A stretch of 64,000 nucleotides of DNA. Source: Leptolyngbya sp. PCC 7375 (GTDB lineage Bacteria; Cyanobacteriota; Cyanobacteriia; Phormidesmidales; Phormidesmidaceae). The notes beneath the pieces were generated by a model. That model was not told the DNA's origin. It saw only the letters and a program-made list of their open reading frames with translations, and ran no database searches. The DNA is taken from NCBI RefSeq assembly GCF_000316115.1, contig NZ_JH993797.1, forward strand, positions 7,971,961 to 8,035,960, in the 5' to 3' direction. Position numbers and translations under genes: made by a program. Every line of letters begins with the position of its first letter. Within the stretch, counting starts at the first letter, position 1. Below are positions 59,201 through 64,000 of this stretch, one piece after another.

Positions 59201-62200
59201 AAGAACCAAAGCGAGAGGTGAGGTGGTTGTTGACTACGGTCACCAGGTTGCCGTTGAATTCAAAGTTGGCCACCAGCGGGAGACGAGTGCCTTCAAAGGC
59301 AGGGTTTTGATCAATAGCGGCAAAGGAATCTAAGGTGACGCGCTCGGGGTTATACAGGTAAGCATTACGGATGTTGCCACCGGGAACGCCGCCCTGGGTG
59401 TCATCGTCTGGAGCGACGTCGAAGAACTCGTACGTGGGACCGCCAGCAGCTGCGATCGCATCCACCAAAGCCTGTAACGTAGCCGTTGCATCCACGGTGC
59501 CGTCATTGGTCACACCGCTGTCATCCTGAATCTCTTGCAAAGCGATAATGTCAGGACTATTGAGATTGTTGACAACCTGCTGACCCAGCAGTTCAAACTG
59601 CGCTGTATCAGTACCGTCGGCGGCCAGGTTGAGCACGTTGTAGCTAGCAACGGTGAGGTCATTGTCGCCACCTACGAGATCAGTAACCTCCTGTTCCAGT
59701 CCACTGGGGGTAATGTCAAACTCTTCAGTGACATTCACCTCAAAGTTGCCAAAGCTATAGCCAACCACACCGGTCACATCACCCAGCTGATCGCCCACGG
59801 TGAGGGCAGGGGTGTCGAAGCCGTCAGGCAGCAGGTTGGGGTTAAACTGAATCTGAACCCGCTCAGGGTTCTGGTCACCCGTGTTGTCAGGACCAGAGTT
59901 CAGGTTGATACCGCCCCGCGCAGTCAGACCATCTTCGGGAGTAACCCCTGCACCCTGATTCGGTAACGTAAATGCCTCAGCGGAGAAGCTACCAAATACA
60001 CGGGTGGGAGATACAGCCACTGCATCCTCAACCGTGACGCGCATGCCCTCTAAACTCTCGTAGAAGTCAATGGCATCTTCATCGGGGTCAAAGTTGCCAC
60101 CGGGTTCCTGTAGGTTGACCGGTAGTTCATCATCACTGATGACAATTTCACTGGGCGCAACTCGACCGCTTTCACCAATCACCGTGGCTTCTGGTAAATC
60201 ATTTCCAGAGGAGAGGATGACCACATCTGGATCAATCAGCTGGGTAGTAGAGAGTTCGTTGGTGCGAGAAACCACTTCACTGACGTCACCAAACAGACGC
60301 ACCTCGTCCCCAATGCTAACGGTGGGACTGCCGCTAGTGGAGATAAACAAGCCTTCAGATGTAGCATCATTGCCATCATCAACAGCAGATTGCACATAGA
60401 AGCCACGGAAGTCAACGGCTGTGACAATGCCTTCGGTTTGTACCAGCTCACCTTCTAATGGAGAAACGTGACTTGCGCCCTGAATCTCAGAGATGGTAGC
60501 AGCCTGCACATTAGTTTCATACACGGCGAAGGTATTGGACTCTTCGTTGGCAATCGTTAGCAGGGGCTGACCGTTGGGGCTGTCTTCTGCCGAGATAAAG
60601 TTCAAACCTTCGGGGGCAATATCCTCATCGCTGCGAGCATACTGCACAAACTCAGGGTTGGTAGGATCGCTCAGGTCATAGACCAGAACACCCCCGCCAG
60701 CCCGCTCTAGCCCCACAAAGGCAAAGGGACGCCCCCCAATTTCGCCCACCGTGACCGCCTCAGGCTCAGCCCCCTTGTTGTCAGAGCGGGTGTCAACCTC
60801 AGCGGGGTCACCATCGTTGGCATTAAACAGATCGGGAGTCAGCTCAGCCGTAATCTCAGCAATCTGGCTACCGCTGTCAAACACCTGGTTACCATTAGCG
60901 TCCCAGATGGAGAAAGAACGGCTACCGTAGGAGAAAATTTGGTCAATATCTCCATCGCCATCAATGTCGCCATCAATGGAGGAAATGGTCAGTCGACCCA
61001 GGTTCTCATCCTCAGCCAGAGCCGGGTCAATGCTCTCATCTAACGACAAACCACTGCGTCCAAAGGAGGTGACATCGGCAAGGTCACCCAGACGAATGGC
61101 GTCGCCGCGCTCGTCTGCATCAGCATCGCCCCGGTCGTCACCTTCGTTAGCTGTGATATAGAAGGTTTGACCGTTGGCTTCAAAGGAGGCAATGGAGTCT
61201 GGCATAAACAACCCAAACACGGGCTCGGTGTCGATGTTAATGCCGCCATCGCGATCGCTAGCATCTAAACCGTTGTTGCCGTTAAAGTCAATCAGGCCCA
61301 GCTGCACGGCTTCAGCCCCCTCTTCTAGACCAAAGTCATTGTCATTGAGTACCGCCAACCGGCCATCGGGCAGAACAGCCAGACCTTCCGGCTTATCCGA
61401 TGGCAGATAGCCAATGGAGGGCAGGTTAGTCACCTTGATCTTATTCACCGGCTGGATACCAGCGGCAATCAAGTCATCAGGGGTTTGCTGTTCCAGTGTT
61501 TCATCCCCAAAGTCACGACCGAGGACGTTGGTGGCACCCGTAATATCCATTTCAAAAACAAACTTCTGAGCAGTGGACTCCAGGGAAGAATCCCGCTCCA
61601 TGACAAAGAATTTGCCGTTGCCTGCGTAAACGGCATCGCCAATCTTGTCGACATTGTTACCGACTTCAGGATCCTGTAGCAGATACACATATTCAGCAAC
61701 GGGCTCACCGGTCTCAGGGTTGATGCCAATCATGCGAATTACGCTGGAAGCATCCCCATCAGCCCGAGTGGGGTTGCTCATGGGTGTCTGGATAAAGGCG
61801 TAGAGAATATTCTCGTCCGTATCCAGGGCCATGCCCTCAAAACCACGGTTACGGCGACGGTTGAGATATTCTTCAGGCAGTGTCTCAGTCCCAAAGGTGC
61901 CCTCGGCAAATGTGGTGCCAGGGTTGGCCCCATTGGCCTGGTCAACAGTGCCTTCTGGAATAAATCGATCAATCAGCGTGCCATCTGCGTTGAAGTGATA
62001 GATCGCAGGGCGGTACTCATCCACCATCCAGAAACTGCCGTCGCCCGCACGAACAATGCCCTCTAAGTCGGCACCGAAGGGGTCAAAGTCAGACCCAAAT
62101 TCAGACGCATCCAGCTCAGTTAGGTCATCTAGATCAACAGGATTATTAGCCGCGTCAACGGCAGTGCGGTCTACATTGGGAATGTTGGGCAGACCGGTGA

Positions 62201-63272
62201 TGGGGGTGCCATCGGCCTGGGTGAGGAACAACTCATTTGTAATGGAGACCTCGCCCGTGGATTCATTCAGTTCGAGAGAAACCACGCGGGATTGATAGTC
62301 AGGCAGTAAAAATCCGCGAGATTCAGTGCTGCCATCACCATCAAGATCCAGAGGATCCCCGTTGGGACCACGGTCAGGGACAGCCAGGAACTTGAGGTTA
62401 CCGTTCTCGGCAACACCGTCATACCAAAGGCCCGAGAAGCCACCCAGCTCAATTGTCTCACCTGTAGCTGTGGTTAAAGCATCGCCACCGTTTGTGATAA
62501 CACCACGGTCAGTAATATCAAACGTTGTCAGGTTAGGTAGACCCTGGCTAAAGTCTTTAGCACCTAAAGGGACGATGCCTTCGACTTCATTTGTTTCTAG
62601 ATTGATAACCGCCAGGGCATTGTTCTCTTGCAGGGTGACAAACGCCTGGGTGCCATCGGGAGAAACCGCCACAAACTCGGGTTCAAGATCCTGGGCAGCT
62701 GTGGCATCTGGAAAGATGCGCACACCATCGGCCCGCAGGTCGTTCTCACGACCATTAAAGGCTTCAAACCCAACCGTGGTGACGCTTGCCTGGGAAATAC
62801 CGGCCAAGCCACCGGATACGTCAATAATGCTAATGGACCCGTTGGGGTCCACACCGTCATCGGGCTCCCCTTCGTTGGCGGTCAGCAGCTTGGTCCCATC
62901 AGGGCTAAAGACAACGTTGTCGGGCAAAGCCCCCACCTGCACCACCTGGAATGCGTTGGGATCACCCGCGATCACAGCGTCGATATCGGCAACCGCGACA
63001 AAACCAGGGTCGGTTTGAGGGTCAGCACTGACTGCGATCGCAACCAGCCCATTGGCAACCGCGACACTATTTACCCCATCAATGTTAGGAATAAAATCCG
63101 CAACATCTAACACACCCAGCAGATCAGGGTTATGGGGGTCAGCCAGGCTCAGCAACTGTACTTCAGTATCACCACTCACCATGAACACAGCATTGGTAGC
63201 TGAATCAAAGGCCGCAATCTCAGCACCAATATCACTGGTAAAACTACCAATTCTCTCTAAAAAATCCGTCAT
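56256..63272 (-). CDS. Giant secreted multidomain phosphoesterase (choice-of-anchor-I / phytase-like / DNase / 5'-nucleotidase / RTX)
   Basis: A 2338-residue protein. 1-245 and 690-920: two halves of a choice-of-anchor-I-like propeller. 245-690: esterase-like-of-phytase domain (YDGVAENGNLKFLAVPDRGPNGDP; FEGMALDTDENILYAF) inserted between them. 925-1195: OB-fold region as in ExeM/NucH nucleases. 1205-1502: endonuclease/exonuclease/phosphatase core (VASYNVLNL, IIALQEIQ, NNHLTSRFG, VLGDLN, SDHEPL). 1512-1835: 5'-nucleotidase metallophosphatase (LSSGD, FGNHEFD, VIVLSHMQQ). 1870-2090: 5'-nucleotidase C domain (IKNGGGIRDD, FLADGGDGYPF). 2165-2260: RTX repeats; then the C-terminal module. No signal peptide, so type I secretion. 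A GGGAG site precedes the ATG. Likely digests extracellular DNA and nucleotides to phosphate. LLHAADQEAG departs from the usual DxH metal motif. Confidence 0.88.
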   Translation of the reverse strand: MTDFLERIGSFTSDIGAEIAAFDSATNAVFMVSGDTEVQLLSLADPHNPDLLGVLDVADFIPNIDGVNSVAVANGLVAIAVSADPQTDPGFVAVADIDAVIAGDPNAFQVVQVGALPDNVVFSPDGTKLLTANEGEPDDGVDPNGSISIIDVSGGLAGISQASVTTVGFEAFNGRENDLRADGVRIFPDATAAQDLEPEFVAVSPDGTQAFVTLQENNALAVINLETNEVEGIVPLGAKDFSQGLPNLTTFDITDRGVITNGGDALTTATGETIELGGFSGLWYDGVAENGNLKFLAVPDRGPNGDPLDLDGDGSTESRGFLLPDYQSRVVSLELNESTGEVSITNELFLTQADGTPITGLPNIPNVDRTAVDAANNPVDLDDLTELDASEFGSDFDPFGADLEGIVRAGDGSFWMVDEYRPAIYHFNADGTLIDRFIPEGTVDQANGANPGTTFAEGTFGTETLPEEYLNRRRNRGFEGMALDTDENILYAFIQTPMSNPTRADGDASSVIRMIGINPETGEPVAEYVYLLQDPEVGNNVDKIGDAVYAGNGKFFVMERDSSLESTAQKFVFEMDITGATNVLGRDFGDETLEQQTPDDLIAAGIQPVNKIKVTNLPSIGYLPSDKPEGLAVLPDGRLAVLNDNDFGLEEGAEAVQLGLIDFNGNNGLDASDRDGGINIDTEPVFGLFMPDSIASFEANGQTFYITANEGDDRGDADADERGDAIRLGDLADVTSFGRSGLSLDESIDPALAEDENLGRLTISSIDGDIDGDGDIDQIFSYGSRSFSIWDANGNQVFDSGSQIAEITAELTPDLFNANDGDPAEVDTRSDNKGAEPEAVTVGEIGGRPFAFVGLERAGGGVLVYDLSDPTNPEFVQYARSDEDIAPEGLNFISAEDSPNGQPLLTIANEESNTFAVYETNVQAATISEIQGASHVSPLEGELVQTEGIVTAVDFRGFYVQSAVDDGNDATSEGLFISTSGSPTVSIGDEVRLFGDVSEVVSRTNELSTTQLIDPDVVILSSGNDLPEATVIGESGRVAPSEIVISDDELPVNLQEPGGNFDPDEDAIDFYESLEGMRVTVEDAVAVSPTRVFGSFSAEAFTLPNQGAGVTPEDGLTARGGINLNSGPDNTGDQNPERVQIQFNPNLLPDGFDTPALTVGDQLGDVTGVVGYSFGNFEVNVTEEFDITPSGLEQEVTDLVGGDNDLTVASYNVLNLAADGTDTAQFELLGQQVVNNLNSPDIIALQEIQDDSGVTNDGTVDATATLQALVDAIAAAGGPTYEFFDVAPDDDTQGGVPGGNIRNAYLYNPERVTLDSFAAIDQNPAFEGTRLPLVANFEFNGNLVTVVNNHLTSRFGSSPVYGGPQPFVQAGEEEREAQAQALNDFVDNIVATNPDAKVIVLGDLNTFEFTNDLAEILPGTGDEQVLTNLVDQAVADDDAYTFIFDGNSQVLDHMFVTDSLLDGAEFDIVHVNNDFPRDDNGAQFTDTVVASDHEPLVARFTLEEAVTEPSTFTLQLLHAADQEAGIPALEDAPRFSAVLNALRDDFDNTITLSSGDAIIPGLFFSASEDAFGGAGRADILIQNELGFEAIAFGNHEFDLGTELVRDLIAGAEDDPTTPDVDESFEGALFPYLSSNLDFSTDENLADLVVPDDQAPEPNSIAATTVIDVGGEQIGVVGATTPTINNVNVRISNPGDVTVLPQPFDGVPTSEQLDALAAEIQQDVDEMLALNPGLNKVIVLSHMQQIGIEQELATRLSHVDVIVAGGSNTRLFDENDRPRDGDTDQGTYPIFTTDADGNPVAIVNTDGNYKYVGRLVVDFDENGIIIPESYDSEVSGAYATDEQGVADLNAENLVDPEIQEIVDALEEVIIAKESNVFGVSDVYLNGVRGGVRTQETNLGNLTADANLAIAKETDSDVVISIKNGGGIRDDIGRVVVPAGGTGEPELLPNEEIPGVKPEGGISENDIVNSLRFNNGLTLLTITAEELLAVIEHGIAASSPDDSNTQGRFPQVSGLEFSFDLTADPNDRVQSLVVLDEDGNDADVIVQNGELEGDPSRTFRMVTLGFLADGGDGYPFPDRDVVQLAQEDDAARTGVATFAPDGSEQDALAEYLAANFGTEETAFNNADAGREEDTRIQNLAFREDTVIDGGSNGGGNGGVEPDADVVGTDAADTLAGGEGDQTISGGDGDDILRGDLNNRYPQGRRGGDDAIFGGAGNDRIGGKGGDDLLFGDEGDDLIWGDDGDDLLHGGVGNDTLTGDNFSGGQGRDTFAFAVGHGTDTITDFEVGTDFIGLLGELSFGAITQTVQGNDLLLGTGGETLAVVQNVTTLLDETSFTQLIA

Positions 63273-64000
63273 GGTTTCTCCCAGAAATTAAATAATTGCT
63301 AGCGGACTACATTTCCATGGCCCCAGGGGAGAAGATAGGCTGATGAGCTGCTCCCCATTGCGGGCGACTGTTGTTACGTTTGAACGAAGGATCTCATTGC
63401 CAGGGCAGTTATACCTTGCACCCAAGCCTCATCAGCAGTACCCGTCGGATAGGAATAAAACTTGTCATGACAAACAGAAAGCCTGACTTTAAAAGCAGGC
63501 AACGCGATGAGCATAACTAGCTCCGTATAACAGTTCAGTAGAACCGTGTCCCCCGAGCAGTAGTATCGGTGCTTAAAGAGGCATGGTTAAGAAGAGATTA
63601 AACAAAACCAGCTATTCTGAAGCACCAAACGCTAGCCCGACAGACAAAGTAATGCTTCCAGGTAAAGATGGGTTTATGGAAACGTTATCGTCGGAGGAAA
63701 CAATCCGGATAGAACGGTGAAGTTTACAGAAACTTTTTTAACCGATCATTTCTTTTTGGTTTAAATATGATGTTGCGAAGCTTGAATGTGGTACCAAGAA
63801 ATAATTCAGATTAATATTGAATGTTCTCGCAATGTTACCCCCAGTGAGAAAACACCATGGGTAACATTGAGTGCATACGGGGGTATTTCTGTTTGCGATA
63901 ACCACTATCAGACACACTAAAGACTACTCAACCTCAGCCCCATTGATTTCATCTGTAGTTAGCTCTCGATTATGGGCAGAATCACGTTGTCTATTCTGGA
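63273..64000. other. Upstream region of the giant phosphoesterase, no gene
   Basis: About 730 AT-rich bases to the window edge. It holds the Pho-box-like element (63573-63602) and a small GCCTG/CAGGC hairpin near 63480. No coding frame is convincing. Confidence 0.5.
63573..63602 (-). promoter_or_regulatory. Pho-box-like tandem repeat upstream of the giant phosphoesterase
   Basis: On the minus strand TTTAATCT, three bases, CTTAACCA, three bases, CTCTTTAA: an exact 11-bp period with two good matches to PyTTAAPyPy(T/A). It lies about 310 bases before the start. Confidence 0.65.

Noticed and set aside
56358..60400. Long open frames on the + strand opposite the giant phosphoesterase
   Set aside because: They are antisense shadows of low-complexity Asp/Gly-rich coding sequence and show no family resemblance or ribosome sites. 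The same holds for + strand frames opposite the GDPD and CHRD genes.

Overview
The window looks like chromosome of a cyanobacterium. The evidence is many GCGATCGC (HIP1) octamers, a CrtL-type lycopene cyclase, a cyanobacterial-type transketolase, an HpsE-like glycosyltransferase, a DUF4342 protein, an Fe superoxide dismutase and several insertion sequence (IS) families common in these genomes. The HpsE-like gene hints at a filamentous, hormogonium-forming or Leptolyngbya-like lineage, but I cannot name the species. No rRNA, tRNA or CRISPR array was seen.

Layout. 1-8 kb: metabolic and regulatory genes (partial transketolase, a lone receiver protein, crtL, glycerate 2-kinase, an ArsR-type repressor divergent from trxA, a DUF4342 protein, a membrane glycosyltransferase, a Crp/Fnr regulator). 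8-14 kb: sensory genes (a GAF-PAS histidine kinase convergent with a FIST sensor plus histidine kinase pair) and hpsE. 14.5-18.7 kb: a serine hydrolase whose last codons were hit by two adjacent insertion sequences (an ISL3 and an ISKra4-like element), both with intact target duplications. 18.8-20.5 kb: a YHS lipoprotein and a double-receiver regulator.

20.9-36.6 kb together with 56.2-63.3 kb form a phosphorus-scavenging set of exported proteins. It contains a tandem glycerophosphodiesterase embedded in a phytase-like propeller with RTX repeats, and two PhoX-type phosphatases, each preceded by a small exported paralog. It also contains a PEP-CTERM protein, a CHRD/RTX protein and a 2338-residue protein combining a choice-of-anchor-I-like propeller, a phytase-like domain, a DNase-like domain, a 5'-nucleotidase and RTX repeats. 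Tandem 8-bp Pho-box-like elements with an 11-bp period lie upstream of four of these units, so the set is probably one Pho regulon able to release phosphate from lipid head groups, nucleotides and DNA outside the cell.

36.9-40.6 kb: an AraC regulator divergent from a short-chain dehydrogenase and a small lipoprotein, then sodB. 40.8-43.9 kb: small unrelated genes (membrane protein, GNAT protein, hypothetical, DUF5615/DUF433 toxin-antitoxin pair) on one strand, separated by three attC-like sites: an integron cassette cluster without an integrase in view. 44-56 kb: an IS-dense region. It holds a decayed element coding for a TM0106-type RecB/RNase H nuclease joined to an IS66 transposase across a -1 frameshift, itself broken by three small insertions. 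Next to it is a five-element nest of insertion sequences: IS5 carrying IS1595 (carrying IS21) and, separately, IS4 (carrying IS3). Every nested insertion keeps a perfect target duplication, so the order of events can be read from the sequence.
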